From the NCBI GenBank assembly GCA_000430305.1, contig ASZZ01000006.1, positions 62,001 through 126,000 of the forward strand: DNA of 64,000 bases, given 5' to 3'. The position numbers and the translations under genes are program-made. The notes below the pieces were generated by a model that saw nothing but the letters and a program-made list of their open reading frames with translations, was not told the DNA's origin and searched no databases. Origin of the DNA: Streptococcus mitis 17/34. Lineage in GTDB: Bacteria; Bacillota; Bacilli; Lactobacillales; Streptococcaceae. Of the stretch, positions 20,194 to 28,469 are shown in pieces; positions within the stretch are counted from its first letter, which is position 1, and the number at the start of each line of letters is the position of its first letter.

Positions 20194-20300
20194 TATACTC
20201 AATGAAAATCAAAGAGCAAACTAGGAAGCAAGCCGCAGACAGTACTTGAGTACGGCAAGGCGACGCTGACAAAGTTTGAATTTGATTTTCGAAGAGTATT
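20194..20300 (+). repeat. BOX element without boxB
   Basis: It begins ATACTCAATGAAAATCAAAG, contains CGGCAAGGCGACGCTGAC, identical to most of the BOX-PCR primer core, and ends TTTTCGAAGAGTAT. It lies directly upstream of the promoter of the ypmB-aspC-asnS operon. Confidence 0.9.
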
Positions 20301-20311
20301 CTTGCATTCGC

Positions 20312-20340
20312 TTGTAATAAAGCCCAATAGATGGTAAAAT
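20312..20340 (+). promoter_or_regulatory. Promoter of the ypmB-aspC-asnS operon
   Basis: TTGTAA and TAAAAT are spaced by 17 bp. The -10 ends six bases before the GTG start, so transcription should begin at or next to the start codon (leaderless mRNA). Confidence 0.65.
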
Positions 20341-20346
20341 AGACGA

Positions 20347-20835
20347 GTGAAAAAAAGACAAAACAAAGCAAAAAATAATCTACTGTGGCAGTATGGTCTA
20401 GGGATGACGATTTTGTTTGTGGTTATCAGTGCTTCCTTTCTGTATCTAGTGTTTCTGAGTATGAAACCCTATCAAACTGCTAAAAGTGAAGGAGAAAAAT
20501 TAGCTCAGCAGTATGCAGGATTAGAGCAGGCTGATCAGGTTGACTTATACAATGGCTTGGAATCTTATTACAGCGTTCTTGGCCGTAATAAACAGCAAGA
20601 GGCGCTTGCTGTCCTGATTGGAAAAGATGACCATACGATTTACGTTTATCAGCTAAATCAGGGTGTGTCACAAGAAAAAGCGGAAGCTGTTTCGAAGGAA
20701 AAAGGAGCTGGCGAAATTGACAAGATTACCTTTGGCCGTTATCAAGAAAAGCCAATCTGGGAAGTCAAGTCAGGCTCTGATTTTTATCTAGTAGATTTTG
20801 AAACAGGAGCATTGGTCAATAAGGAGGGCCTATGA
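20347..20835 (+). CDS. YpmB-like membrane-anchored protein (DUF5590 type)
   Basis: This 162-residue protein has a basic N-terminus, one transmembrane helix (about 14-36) and an extracytoplasmic part resembling YpmB/DUF5590 proteins of Firmicutes, which have PepSY-like folds. Function is unknown. It overlaps aspC by four bases (ATGA), and the order ypmB-aspB-asnS is also found in Bacillus, which supports the call. The start is GTG with no Shine-Dalgarno sequence. The promoter -10 ends only six bases upstream, pointing to a leaderless message. Confidence 0.8.
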   Translation: MKKRQNKAKNNLLWQYGLGMTILFVVISASFLYLVFLSMKPYQTAKSEGEKLAQQYAGLEQADQVDLYNGLESYYSVLGRNKQQEALAVLIGKDDHTIYVYQLNQGVSQEKAEAVSKEKGAGEIDKITFGRYQEKPIWEVKSGSDFYLVDFETGALVNKEGL

Positions 20836-22010
20836 AATTATCCAACCGTGTTTTAGAAATGGAAGAAAGTGTGACTCTGGCTAGTGATGCAAGAGCAAAG
20901 AAGTTAAAGACTGAAGGAAAAGATGTACTTTTCTTAACTTTAGGTCAGCCCGATTTCCATACTCCCAAAAATATTCAAGATGCAGCTGTTGCAGCCATTC
21001 GAGATGGACGTGCTTCTTTCTATACGGTAGCTTCAGGTTTGCCTGAGTTAAAAGCAGCAGTCAATACCTATTTTGAGCGTTATTATGGTTATTCCGTAGC
21101 GGCCAACGAAGTCACATTTGCTACTGGTGCTAAGTTCTCACTCTATACTTTCTTTATGGCTGTGGTCAATCCAGGTGATGAAGTTATCATCCCAACCCCA
21201 TATTGGGTCAGCTATGGAGATCAGGTCAAGATGGCAGAAGGTGTGCCAGTCTTTGTTCCTGCTAAGGAAGACAATCACTTTAAGGTGACCGTAGAGCAGT
21301 TAGAAGCAGCTCGTACAGATAAAACTAAGGTTTTGGTGTTGAATTCGCCATCCAATCCGACAGGAATGATTTACACCCGTGAGGAACTCTTGGCTATCGG
21401 AAATTGGGCTGTTGAACATGACATTCTCATCCTAGCAGATGATATTTATGGTCGTTTAGTCTATAACGGGAATGAGTTCGTACCAATCTCTAGTCTATCA
21501 GAAGCCATTCGCAAGCAAACCATTGTCATTAACGGTGTATCAAAAGCTTATGCCATGACGGGTTGGCGGGTAGGTTATGCAGTGGGTGATCCAGAAATTA
21601 TTGCTGCTATGAGCAAATTGACAGGTCAAACAACTTCTAACCTAACTGCTGTTTCACAATATGCAACTATCGAAGCCCTAACTGGACCGCAAGATTCTGT
21701 GGAAGTTATGCGTCAAGCATTTGAAGAACGTCTCAATACCATCTATCCACTCTTGTGTGAGGTTCCTGGTTTTGAAGTGGTCAAACCACAAGGAGCTTTC
21801 TATCTCTTTCCAAATGTCAAAAAAGCTATGGAGATGAAAGGTTATACGGACGTTACTGACTTTACAACAGCTATTCTTGAAGAGGTTGGTTTGGCACTCA
21901 TAACAGGAGCAGGATTTGGAGCACCAGAAAATGTGCGTCTCAGCTATGCGACAGATTTAGATACCCTTAAAGAAGCGGTTAAACGCTTGAAAGCATTTAT
22001 GGAAAAATAA
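20832..22010 (+). CDS. aspC: Aspartate aminotransferase (class I PLP enzyme)
   Basis: This 392-residue cytosolic fold-type I aminotransferase interconverts aspartate/2-oxoglutarate and oxaloacetate/glutamate. Visible signatures are the substrate-side [13 protein letters not shown] region, [10 protein letters not shown], the D-x-Y of DDIYGRL, and the PLP-lysine segment [19 protein letters not shown]. It lies between the ypmB-like gene (4-nt overlap) and asnS (19 nt later), an arrangement seen in many Firmicutes. Substrate specificity rests on this context and could include other amino acids. Confidence 0.92.
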   Translation: MKLSNRVLEMEESVTLASDARAKKLKTEGKDVLFLTLGQPDFHTPKNIQDAAVAAIRDGRASFYTVASGLPELKAAVNTYFERYYGYSVAANEVTFATGAKFSLYTFFMAVVNPGDEVIIPTPYWVSYGDQVKMAEGVPVFVPAKEDNHFKVTVEQLEAARTDKTKVLVLNSPSNPTGMIYTREELLAIGNWAVEHDILILADDIYGRLVYNGNEFVPISSLSEAIRKQTIVINGVSKAYAMTGWRVGYAVGDPEIIAAMSKLTGQTTSNLTAVSQYATIEALTGPQDSVEVMRQAFEERLNTIYPLLCEVPGFEVVKPQGAFYLFPNVKKAMEMKGYTDVTDFTTAILEEVGLALITGAGFGAPENVRLSYATDLDTLKEAVKRLKAFMEK

Positions 22011-22029
22011 AAAAAGAAAAGGAAAAACA

Positions 22030-23373
22030 ATGACAAAACGTGTAACGATTATTGATGTAAAAGACTATGTTGGTCAAGAAGTGACGATTGGCGCTTGGGT
22101 TGCCAACAAATCAGGAAAAGGGAAAATTGCCTTCTTGCAATTGCGTGATGGAACAGCCTTCTTCCAAGGTGTGGCCTTTAAACCAAACTTTGTCGAAAAA
22201 TTTGGTGAAGAAGTGGGACTTGAGAAGTTTGAAGTTATCAAACGCTTGAGCCAAGAAACTTCTGTTTATGTGACAGGAATTGTCAAAGAAGATGAGCGTT
22301 CTAAGTTTGGTTATGAGTTGGATATCACAGACATCGAAGTGATCGGTGAATCTCAAGACTACCCAATCACTCCAAAAGAACACGGGACAGACTTCTTGAT
22401 GGATAACCGTCACTTGTGGCTACGCTCTCGTAAGCAAGTGGCTGTGATGCAAATTCGTAACGCGATCATTTATGCAACTTATGAGTTCTTCGACAAGAAC
22501 GGATTCATGAAATTTGATAGCCCAATTTTGTCAGGAAATGCAGCAGAAGATTCAACAGAACTCTTTGAAACGGACTACTTCGGAACTCCAGCATACTTGA
22601 GCCAATCAGGTCAGCTTTACCTAGAAGCAGGGGCTATGGCTCTTGGTCGTGTATTTGACTTTGGTCCAGTATTCCGTGCTGAAAAATCAAAAACGCGCCG
22701 TCACTTGACTGAGTTCTGGATGATGGACGCAGAGTACTCATACTTGACACATGATGAGTCACTTGACTTGCAAGAAGCTTATGTAAAAGCTCTTCTTCAA
22801 GGTGTTCTTGACCGTGCTCCTCAAGCCCTGGAAACATTGGAACGTGATACAGAGCTCTTGAAACGCTACATTGCAGAGCCATTCAAACGCATCACTTACG
22901 ATCAAGCCATTGACCTCTTGCAAGAGCATGAAAATGATGAAGACGCTGACTACGAGCATCTTGAGCATGGAGATGACTTTGGTTCACCTCATGAAACTTG
23001 GATTTCAAACCACTTTGGTGTGCCAACATTTGTCATGAACTACCCAGCAGCCATCAAGGCCTTCTACATGAAACCAGTTCCTGGAAATCCAGAGCGCGTG
23101 CTTTGTGCAGATTTGCTTGCTCCAGAAGGCTATGGAGAAATCATCGGTGGGTCTATGCGTGAGGAAGACTACGATGCTCTTGTAGCTAAGATGGATGAAC
23201 TTGGTATGGATCGTACAGAGTACGAATTCTACCTTGACCTTCGTAAATACGGTACAGTTCCACATGGAGGATTTGGTATCGGTATTGAACGTATGGTAAC
23301 CTTCGCAGCAGGAACAAAACACATACGTGAAGCCATTCCATTCCCACGTATGTTGCACCGTATCAAACCATAA
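22030..23373 (+). CDS. asnS: Asparaginyl-tRNA synthetase
   Basis: This 447-residue class IIb aminoacyl-tRNA synthetase charges tRNA-Asn. It has an N-terminal OB-fold anticodon-binding domain (about 15-105), class II motif 2 ([16 protein letters not shown]) and motif 3 ([11 protein letters not shown]). It is the last gene of the ypmB-aspC-asnS operon, preceded by AAAGGAAAAACA and followed by a hairpin terminator. Length and motifs are complete. Confidence 0.97.
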   Translation: MTKRVTIIDVKDYVGQEVTIGAWVANKSGKGKIAFLQLRDGTAFFQGVAFKPNFVEKFGEEVGLEKFEVIKRLSQETSVYVTGIVKEDERSKFGYELDITDIEVIGESQDYPITPKEHGTDFLMDNRHLWLRSRKQVAVMQIRNAIIYATYEFFDKNGFMKFDSPILSGNAAEDSTELFETDYFGTPAYLSQSGQLYLEAGAMALGRVFDFGPVFRAEKSKTRRHLTEFWMMDAEYSYLTHDESLDLQEAYVKALLQGVLDRAPQALETLERDTELLKRYIAEPFKRITYDQAIDLLQEHENDEDADYEHLEHGDDFGSPHETWISNHFGVPTFVMNYPAAIKAFYMKPVPGNPERVLCADLLAPEGYGEIIGGSMREEDYDALVAKMDELGMDRTEYEFYLDLRKYGTVPHGGFGIGIERMVTFAAGTKHIREAIPFPRMLHRIKP

Positions 23374-23380
23374 GAACAGG

Positions 23381-23404
23381 AAAACGCCCATGTGGCGTTT
23401 TTTC
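23381..23404 (+). terminator. Terminator after asnS
   Basis: AAAACGCC / GGCGTTTT with a short CATGT loop is followed by Ts. Confidence 0.9.
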
Positions 23405-23422
23405 GCATTCCAGAGTTTTTAC

Positions 23423-23451
23423 TTGCGTAAAAAATTTTTTTCTAGTATAAT
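23423..23451 (+). promoter_or_regulatory. Promoter of rpsF-ssb-rpsR
   Basis: TTGCGT and TATAAT are separated by 17 bp, leaving a leader of about 65 nt before rpsF. Confidence 0.8.
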
Positions 23452-23476
23452 AGTTTATTGTGAGCGAACCTCACTT

Positions 23477-23498
23477 ACCCCTTGCAAAGTCTTGGGGT
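23477..23498 (+). promoter_or_regulatory. Hairpin in the rpsF leader
   Basis: ACCCC / GGGGT arms with a 12-nt loop lie in the untranslated leader of rpsF. S6:S18 feedback on such leaders is known in bacteria, but I could not match this sequence to the described structure, so a regulatory role is only possible. Confidence 0.35.
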
Positions 23499-23525
23499 CA
23501 TTAGACCAAAAGGAGGAACATATCA

Positions 23526-23816
23526 ATGGCTAAATACGAAATTCTTTATATCATTCGTCCAAACATTGAAGAAGAAGCTAAAAACGCTTTGGTAGCACGT
23601 TTTGACTCTATTTTGACTGACAACGGTGCAACTGTTGTTGAATCAAAATCTTGGGAAAAACGTCGTCTTGCATACGAAATCAAAGATTTCCGTGAAGGAC
23701 TTTACCACATCGTTAACGTTGAAGCAAACGACGATGCAGCTCTTAAAGAGTTTGACCGTCTTTCAAAAATCAACGCTGACATTCTTCGTCACATGATCGT
23801 CAAAACTGACGCGTAA
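23526..23816 (+). CDS. rpsF: 30S ribosomal protein S6
   Basis: This 96-residue protein starts [17 protein letters not shown], the typical S6 N-terminal strand, and contains [12 protein letters not shown]-type sequence (here [16 protein letters not shown]). It binds S18 and 16S rRNA in the small-subunit platform. AGGAGG lies in an ideal position. It is the first gene of rpsF-ssb-rpsR. Confidence 0.98.
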   Translation: MAKYEILYIIRPNIEEEAKNALVARFDSILTDNGATVVESKSWEKRRLAYEIKDFREGLYHIVNVEANDDAALKEFDRLSKINADILRHMIVKTDA

Positions 23817-23827
23817 GAAGGTAAACT

Positions 23828-24298
23828 ATGATTAACAATGTTGTACTTGTAGGGCGTATGACACGTGACGCTGAGTTACGTTATACCCCATCAAATGTAG
23901 CAGTTGCGACTTTTACTCTTGCAGTAAACCGTACATTTAAGAGTCAAAATGGCGAACGTGAGGCTGATTTTATCAATGTCGTTATGTGGCGCCAACAGGC
24001 TGAAAATCTTGCTAACTGGGCTAAAAAAGGCTCGCTTATCGGGGTGACAGGTCGTATCCAGACTCGTAGTTACGATAACCAGCAAGGACAACGTGTCTAC
24101 GTGACAGAGGTCGTGGCTGAGAATTTCCAAATGTTGGAAAGCCGTAGCGTGCGTGAAGGTCATACAGGTGGAGCTTACTCTGCACCAACTGCAAACTATT
24201 CAGCGCCTACAAATTCAGTACCAGACTTTTCACGTGATGAAAATCCATTTGGAGCAACAAATCCATTGGATATTTCAGATGATGATTTACCATTCTAA
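23828..24298 (+). CDS. ssb: Single-stranded DNA-binding protein
   Basis: This 156-residue OB-fold protein begins [20 protein letters not shown], has a Ser/Thr/Asn-rich flexible tail, and ends with the acidic DDDLPF tip that recruits partner proteins. It coats single-stranded DNA in replication, repair and recombination. It lies 11 nt after rpsF and 31 nt before rpsR, the usual Firmicute order. Confidence 0.98.
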   Translation: MINNVVLVGRMTRDAELRYTPSNVAVATFTLAVNRTFKSQNGEREADFINVVMWRQQAENLANWAKKGSLIGVTGRIQTRSYDNQQGQRVYVTEVVAENFQMLESRSVREGHTGGAYSAPTANYSAPTNSVPDFSRDENPFGATNPLDISDDDLPF

Positions 24299-24329
24299 TG
24301 GACAACTAAAATTATAAAGGAGAAAAAAC

Positions 24330-24569
24330 ATGGCTCAACAACGTCGTGGCGGATTCAAACGCCGTAAAAAAGTTGATTACATCGCAGCAAACAAAATTGA
24401 ATATGTTGATTACAAAGATACTGAGCTTCTTAGCCGTTTCGTTTCAGAACGTGGGAAAATCCTTCCTCGTCGTGTAACAGGAACTTCAGCTAAAAACCAA
24501 CGTAAAGTAACAACAGCTATCAAACGCGCTCGCGTAATGGCTTTGATGCCTTTCGTAAACGAAGATTAA
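24330..24569 (+). CDS. rpsR: 30S ribosomal protein S18
   Basis: This 79-residue basic protein starts [18 protein letters not shown] and contains [20 protein letters not shown], the S18 core. It pairs with S6 on the small subunit. The ribosome binding site AAAGGAG is clear. It ends the operon and is followed at once by a series of hairpins. Confidence 0.98.
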   Translation: MAQQRRGGFKRRKKVDYIAANKIEYVDYKDTELLSRFVSERGKILPRRVTGTSAKNQRKVTTAIKRARVMALMPFVNED

Positions 24570-24570
24570 A

Positions 24571-24691
24571 AAAGAGGTCCGGGGGACCTCTTTTTCAGAC
24601 CCGGTTGGGTCTTTTTTTCACGAGTTCTGGAATGAGAAGTCGAGTTGAGTTCCGAGTGGAGCTCTTTTTCAGACCTGGTTGGGTCTTTTTT
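24571..24691 (+). terminator. Four consecutive terminator hairpins after rpsR
   Basis: Four hairpins each end in a T run: 24571-24595 (AAAGAGGTCC/GGACCTCTTT), 24597-24618 (AGACCC/GGGTCT), 24647-24669 (GAGTTCC/GGAGCTC) and 24671-24691 (AGACCT/GGGTCT, wobble). The third and fourth repeat the arrangement of the first two, joined by TTTTTCAGAC and ending TTTTTTCACGAG, so the pair has been duplicated. Confidence 0.8.
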
Positions 24692-24763
24692 CACGAGATA
24701 GTTTTTTTCTGACCTTGGCGTGCTATAATGGTAATAAAAAGAGTAAAGGTGGGTAAGTCAAAG

Positions 24764-25267
24764 ATGAATTGTACGATTAGAAATATGATTAAGTCTGATA
24801 TTGAATCCTTATCTCATGGATTTATGAATCAAGGTTGGCCTGGTAGAGAGGAAATTTTGGCTAGATATTTTCTGGAACAGGAAAGTGGGGAGAGAGAAGT
24901 CTTAGTTGCAGAGATTGATGGTGCTGTAGCGGGGTACGTTACCATTTTGCCCTCTGCTAAACATGGTCCTTTTGCAGAAGTCTATCCAGAATTATCAGAT
25001 TTTAATGTGTTTGGGTCTTTTCGAAATCAAGGGATTGGGAATCAACTGCTAGAAGAAGCAGAAAAACGAGTCAAGTTTGTTTCGAGTAAGGTCACTCTTG
25101 GTGTAGGTTTGCACTTAGGCTATGGCCCTGCCCAGAGATTGTATATCAGACGGGGCTACATTCCAGATGGAACAGGTGTCTGGTATAGAAATCAACCCTT
25201 GGAAATAAATGCAACTAGCCAAAATAATGATGATTTGGTTTTGTATCTTGTAAAGGAATTCGGATAA
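24764..25267 (+). CDS. GNAT-family N-acetyltransferase
   Basis: This 167-residue acetyltransferase has a GNAT core: the acetyl-CoA binding stretch FRNQGIGNQLLEEAEKR (motif A, RxxGIG) and a YIRRGYIPDG segment. Substrate unknown. An upstream in-frame ATG at 24728 overlaps the probable -10 box (TGCTATAAT, 24721-24729), so it cannot be the start. The ATG at 24764 has AAAGGTGGG upstream. It probably acts in the cytoplasm on a small molecule or protein amine. Confidence 0.85.
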   Translation: MNCTIRNMIKSDIESLSHGFMNQGWPGREEILARYFLEQESGEREVLVAEIDGAVAGYVTILPSAKHGPFAEVYPELSDFNVFGSFRNQGIGNQLLEEAEKRVKFVSSKVTLGVGLHLGYGPAQRLYIRRGYIPDGTGVWYRNQPLEINATSQNNDDLVLYLVKEFG

Positions 25268-25348
25268 GAGATAAGGATTTTATTGGGGATGTGGGATTTC
25301 TCTACTTTATGGTATAATGGAAAGAGTTAGATTGAAAGAGGTAGTGAG

Positions 25349-26749
25349 ATGGATGCCAAATTAAGATATAAGGCAAAAAAGATTAAGATTGTCTTTTTTG
25401 ATATTGATGATACCTTGCGGAATTCAAAGACAGGTTTTATTCCAGCTTCAATCCCAACTGTTTTTAAGCAATTACGTGAGAAAGGAATTTTGACAGGTAT
25501 TGCTTCTGGACGGGGGATTTTTGGTGTCGTGCCAGAGATTCGTGAACTCAAGCCTGACTTTTTTGTGACCTTAAATGGGGCTTATATCGAAGATAAAAAA
25601 GGTCAGGTTATTTATCAACATCAGATTGAGAAGTCAGATGTTGAGGAGTATATTTCTTGGGCCAAGCAAGAGGAAATCGAGTATGGTTTGGTTGGGAGTC
25701 ATGATGCCAAGTTGTCGACTCGTACAGATATGATTAGTGAAGCTATCAATCCAATTTACCCTGATTTAGATGTAGATCCTGATTTCCATGAAAAAGAAAA
25801 TATCTATCAGATGTGGACTTTTGAAGATAAAGGAGATGACTTGCATTTACCTGACAGTCTCTCAGACAAACTTCGCATGGTTCGTTGGCATGAGCATTCG
25901 TCTGACATTGTGCCGATTTCAGGTTCCAAAGCGACGGGGGTGGAAAAGGTTGTAGAACACCTTGGCTTGAAACCAGAGAACGTCATGGTTTTTGGAGATG
26001 GCCTCAACGACTTGGAACTCTTTGATTATGCTGGAATCAGCGTTGCAATGGGAATTTCTCATGAAAATATCAAAGAAAAAGCAGATTATATAACAAAAAC
26101 ATTAGAAGAAGATGGCATTTTTGATGCCTTAGAAGGATTTGGTATGGTAGAAAAAGAATTGCATTTTCCACAAGTAGACATTGAAACAGCAGAAGGTCCT
26201 CTTGCGACTATTAAGACCAATCACGGAGACTTGCGTATCAAGCTCTTCCCTGAACATGCTCCTAAAACAGTGGCTAACTTTGTTGCTCTTTCAAAAGATG
26301 GCTACTATGATGGAGTCATTTTCCACCGTATTATCAAGGACTTTATGATCCAAGGTGGAGACCCAACTGGAACTGGTATGGGTGGCGAGTCAATCTACGG
26401 CGAATCATTTGAGGATGAATTCTCAGAAGAACTTTACAATATCCGTGGTGCCCTTTCTATGGCTAATGCCGGTCCAAATACCAATGGTAGTCAGTTCTTT
26501 ATCGTCCAAAACCAACACCTGCCTTATTCTAAGAAAGAAATTGCTCGTGGTGGTTGGCCAGAACCGATTGCGGAAATCTATGCCAACCAAGGTGGAACTC
26601 CTCACCTAGACCGCCGTCACACTGTATTTGGTCAGTTAGCTGATGAAGCATCTTACGCTGTGTTGGATGAAATTGCTGCTGTTGAGACAGGGGCTATGGA
26701 CAAGCCAGTTGAAGATGTTGTGATTGAAACAATTGAAATCGAGGACTAA
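25349..26749 (+). CDS. Fusion protein: Cof-type HAD hydrolase + cyclophilin-type peptidyl-prolyl isomerase
   Basis: The 466-residue protein joins two enzymes. Residues about 8-265 are a Cof-type HAD phosphatase with motif [12 protein letters not shown] and motif [19 protein letters not shown]. Residues about 275-466 are a cyclophilin domain with [19 protein letters not shown] and [18 protein letters not shown]. No signal peptide is present, so both act in the cytoplasm. The same fusion is known in pneumococcus, so it is a lineage feature and not an assembly artefact. The start follows AGAGGTAGTGAG. The next gene (S1 domain) begins one base after the stop, suggesting an operon. Confidence 0.92.
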   Translation: MDAKLRYKAKKIKIVFFDIDDTLRNSKTGFIPASIPTVFKQLREKGILTGIASGRGIFGVVPEIRELKPDFFVTLNGAYIEDKKGQVIYQHQIEKSDVEEYISWAKQEEIEYGLVGSHDAKLSTRTDMISEAINPIYPDLDVDPDFHEKENIYQMWTFEDKGDDLHLPDSLSDKLRMVRWHEHSSDIVPISGSKATGVEKVVEHLGLKPENVMVFGDGLNDLELFDYAGISVAMGISHENIKEKADYITKTLEEDGIFDALEGFGMVEKELHFPQVDIETAEGPLATIKTNHGDLRIKLFPEHAPKTVANFVALSKDGYYDGVIFHRIIKDFMIQGGDPTGTGMGGESIYGESFEDEFSEELYNIRGALSMANAGPNTNGSQFFIVQNQHLPYSKKEIARGGWPEPIAEIYANQGGTPHLDRRHTVFGQLADEASYAVLDEIAAVETGAMDKPVEDVVIETIEIED

Positions 26750-26750
26750 G

Positions 26751-27111
26751 ATGAAAATCGGTGATAAGCTAAAGGGGCGTATTACAGGGATTCAGCTACG
26801 GTGCCTTTGTTGAATTAGAGACGGGTGATACGGGGCTGATTCACATTTCAGAGATTCGAACAGGATTTATCGAAAATATTCATGAAGCCCTGAAAGTTGA
26901 TGAAGAGGTTCAAGTTCAGGTGGTAGATTTGGATGAATTTACAGGGAAAGCTAGTCTTTCTATCCGTACTTTGGAGGAAGAAAAGCACCAGTTTCCTAGA
27001 CGGAGACGCTTTTCAAGCGACCGCTTTAACTACGGCTTTACGCCTCTCAAAAGAATGATGCCAATTTGGACCAAGGAAGCCCTTCAACATTTGAAGAAGC
27101 AGAAGAATTAG
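26751..27111 (+). pseudogene. S1 RNA-binding domain protein, frameshifted
   Basis: The ATG at 26751 begins MKIGDKLKGRITGIQ and then meets a stop. From 26797 the expected S1 continuation YGAFVELETGDTGLIHISEI follows in another frame to 27111. The conserved GIQPYGAF motif needs two more bases than are present at 26796 (or has one base too many). Intact, it would be an ~121-residue cytosolic protein with an S1 fold at the N-terminus and a basic tail, of the general-stress-protein-13/YugI type. It is coupled to the HAD-cyclophilin gene. A real null allele or a sequence error is possible. Confidence 0.8.
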
Positions 27112-27128
27112 TTAGAAATCTATATTCT

Positions 27129-27157
27129 TTGTAATGTTAATATAAATTTGCTATAAT
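27129..27157 (+). promoter_or_regulatory. Promoter of the methyltransferase gene
   Basis: TTGTAA and TATAAT are separated by 17 bp with TGC before the -10. The -10 ends six bases before the ATG, predicting a leaderless transcript. Confidence 0.65.
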
Positions 27158-27163
27158 AGGACC

Positions 27164-28186
27164 ATGGAAGAAGAACAATTATTAAAATCAGGAGAGCGCA
27201 TTAACCAGCTCTTTTCGACAGATATTAAAATCATTCAAAATAGAGAGGTTTTTAGCTATTCGGTGGATAGTGTTCTCTTGTCACGCTTTCCACGTTTTCC
27301 TAAGAAGGGTTTGATTGTGGATTTCTGTGCTGGGAATGGAGCAGTGGGGCTTTTTGCTAGTACTCGCACTCAAGCACAGATTTTGGCTGTTGAGATTCAG
27401 GAGCGTTTGGCAGATATGGCTGAGCGCTCTGTCCGTTTGAATGGATTAGAGGAGCAAATGCAGGTCATCTGCGACGATTTGAAAAATATGCCTGCTTACA
27501 TTCAGGGAAGTAAGGTGGATATGATTTTGTGTAATCCGCCCTATTTCAAGGTGGATCCTCATTCCAATTTGAACGAGAGCGAACATTACCTCTTGGCGCG
27601 CCATGAAATTACGACCAATCTGGAGGAAATCTGCCGTAGTGCCCAAAGTATTCTCAAGTCTAATGGGCGTTTGGCCATGGTTCATCGTCCTGATCGCCTC
27701 TTGGATATCTTGGACATGTTGCAACGGCATAATCTAGCCCCTAAGCGCCTGCAGTTTGTTTATCCAAAGCGGGAAAAGGAAGCCAACATGCTCTTGATTG
27801 AAGCTATCAAGGATGGCTCGACAAGTGGTTTTAAGGTTTTACCTCCTTTGATTGTCCACAATGATGATGCTCTTATACGCCCGAACTTGAAGAGATTTAT
27901 TATGGATCATAAGGCTTATATGTATGTGCTGGAGTGCTGTGATGGTTCCTATTATACCGGTTATACGACTGATGTGAGAAGACGCCTCGCTGTCCACAAT
28001 AGTGGGAAGGGGGCCAAATATACACGAGCCCGCTTACCGGTCAAACTCATCTATGCTCAAGGTTTTGCCAGTAAGGAAGAAGCCATGTCAGCTGAAGCCC
28101 TGCTCAAGCGTAAGAAGAGGCCACAGAAGGAAAGATTTTTATCTGAAAATCAAGATAGAAATTTACTCATACTCGATGAAAATTAA
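27164..28186 (+). CDS. tRNA1(Val) (adenine-N6)-methyltransferase-like protein, fused by frameshift to a GIY-YIG protein
   Basis: Residues about 1-235 form a class I SAM methyltransferase with [12 protein letters not shown] (motif I) and the N6-adenine catalytic motif NPPYFK, resembling TrmN6 (tRNA1-Val A37). The rest (from 27902) is a GIY-YIG domain. The joint looks artificial: adding one G near 27869 restores a typical methyltransferase end ([18 protein letters not shown], stop 27910-27912) that overlaps the GIY-YIG ATG by 11 bases. So two overlapping genes with a one-base loss are more likely than a true fusion. The last codons of the frame lie in a BOX element. No Shine-Dalgarno site precedes the start. 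Confidence 0.8.
   Translation: MEEEQLLKSGERINQLFSTDIKIIQNREVFSYSVDSVLLSRFPRFPKKGLIVDFCAGNGAVGLFASTRTQAQILAVEIQERLADMAERSVRLNGLEEQMQVICDDLKNMPAYIQGSKVDMILCNPPYFKVDPHSNLNESEHYLLARHEITTNLEEICRSAQSILKSNGRLAMVHRPDRLLDILDMLQRHNLAPKRLQFVYPKREKEANMLLIEAIKDGSTSGFKVLPPLIVHNDDALIRPNLKRFIMDHKAYMYVLECCDGSYYTGYTTDVRRRLAVHNSGKGAKYTRARLPVKLIYAQGFASKEEAMSAEALLKRKKRPQKERFLSENQDRNLLILDEN
27902..28186 (+). CDS. GIY-YIG nuclease-domain protein (UPF0213/YhbQ-like), probable separate gene
   Basis: From the ATG at 27902 the frame encodes 94 residues: [23 protein letters not shown], then [21 protein letters not shown] and [17 protein letters not shown], i.e. a compact single-domain GIY-YIG protein of the YhbQ type. 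Related small proteins have been linked to DNA repair, but the role is unclear. It is in frame with the upstream methyltransferase only because of an apparent one-base loss. Its final residues (LILDEN) come from a BOX element that begins at 28169. Confidence 0.7.
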   Translation: MDHKAYMYVLECCDGSYYTGYTTDVRRRLAVHNSGKGAKYTRARLPVKLIYAQGFASKEEAMSAEALLKRKKRPQKERFLSENQDRNLLILDEN

Positions 28187-28365
28187 AGAGCAAACTAGGA
28201 AGCTAGCCGTAGGTTGCTCAAAGCACTGCTTTGAGGTTGTAGATAAGACTGACGAAGTCAGCTCAAAACACTGTTTTGAGGTTGTGGATAGAACTGACGA
28301 AGTCAGTACCCATACCTACGGCAAGGCAAAGCTGACGTGGTTTAAATTTGATTTTCGAAGAGTAT
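28169..28365 (+). repeat. BOX element with two boxB units
   Basis: It begins ATACTCGATGAAAATT, has two boxB copies (GCTTTGAGGTTGTAG...GACGAAGTCAG and TTTTGAGGTTGTGG...GACGAAGTCAG), then CTACGGCAAGGCAAAGCTGACG, and ends TTTTCGAAGAGTAT. Its left 18 bases overlap the 3' end of the GIY-YIG gene and supply the stop codon. Confidence 0.92.
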
Positions 28366-28379
28366 CAGTTATTTTGAAG

Positions 28380-28414
28380 AGTAGTGGGGAGTCCTTTGAC
28401 TCCTCTTACTTTTG
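28380..28414 (+). terminator. Terminator before ppaC
   Basis: The hairpin AGTGGGGAGTC / GACTCCTCTTACT with wobble pairs and a CTTT loop is followed by TTTTG. Confidence 0.6.
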
Positions 28415-28469
28415 TCAAAAAGCGAAAAAAATGCTACAATAAAGAGAATAAACAAAATGAGGTATTATC

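Noticed and set aside
23477-23498. Ribosomal S6:S18 leader RNA
   Set aside because: The hairpin is real, but I could not identify the conserved protein-binding elements, so I list it only as a leader hairpin.
24728-24763. Upstream start of the GNAT gene
   Set aside because: The ATG at 24728 overlaps the TATAAT box, so it would not be transcribed; the ATG at 24764 has a ribosome site.
28002-28442. 146-codon plus-strand frame crossing the GIY-YIG gene and BOX
   Set aside because: It is a shadow frame produced by the BOX repeat, with no family similarity.
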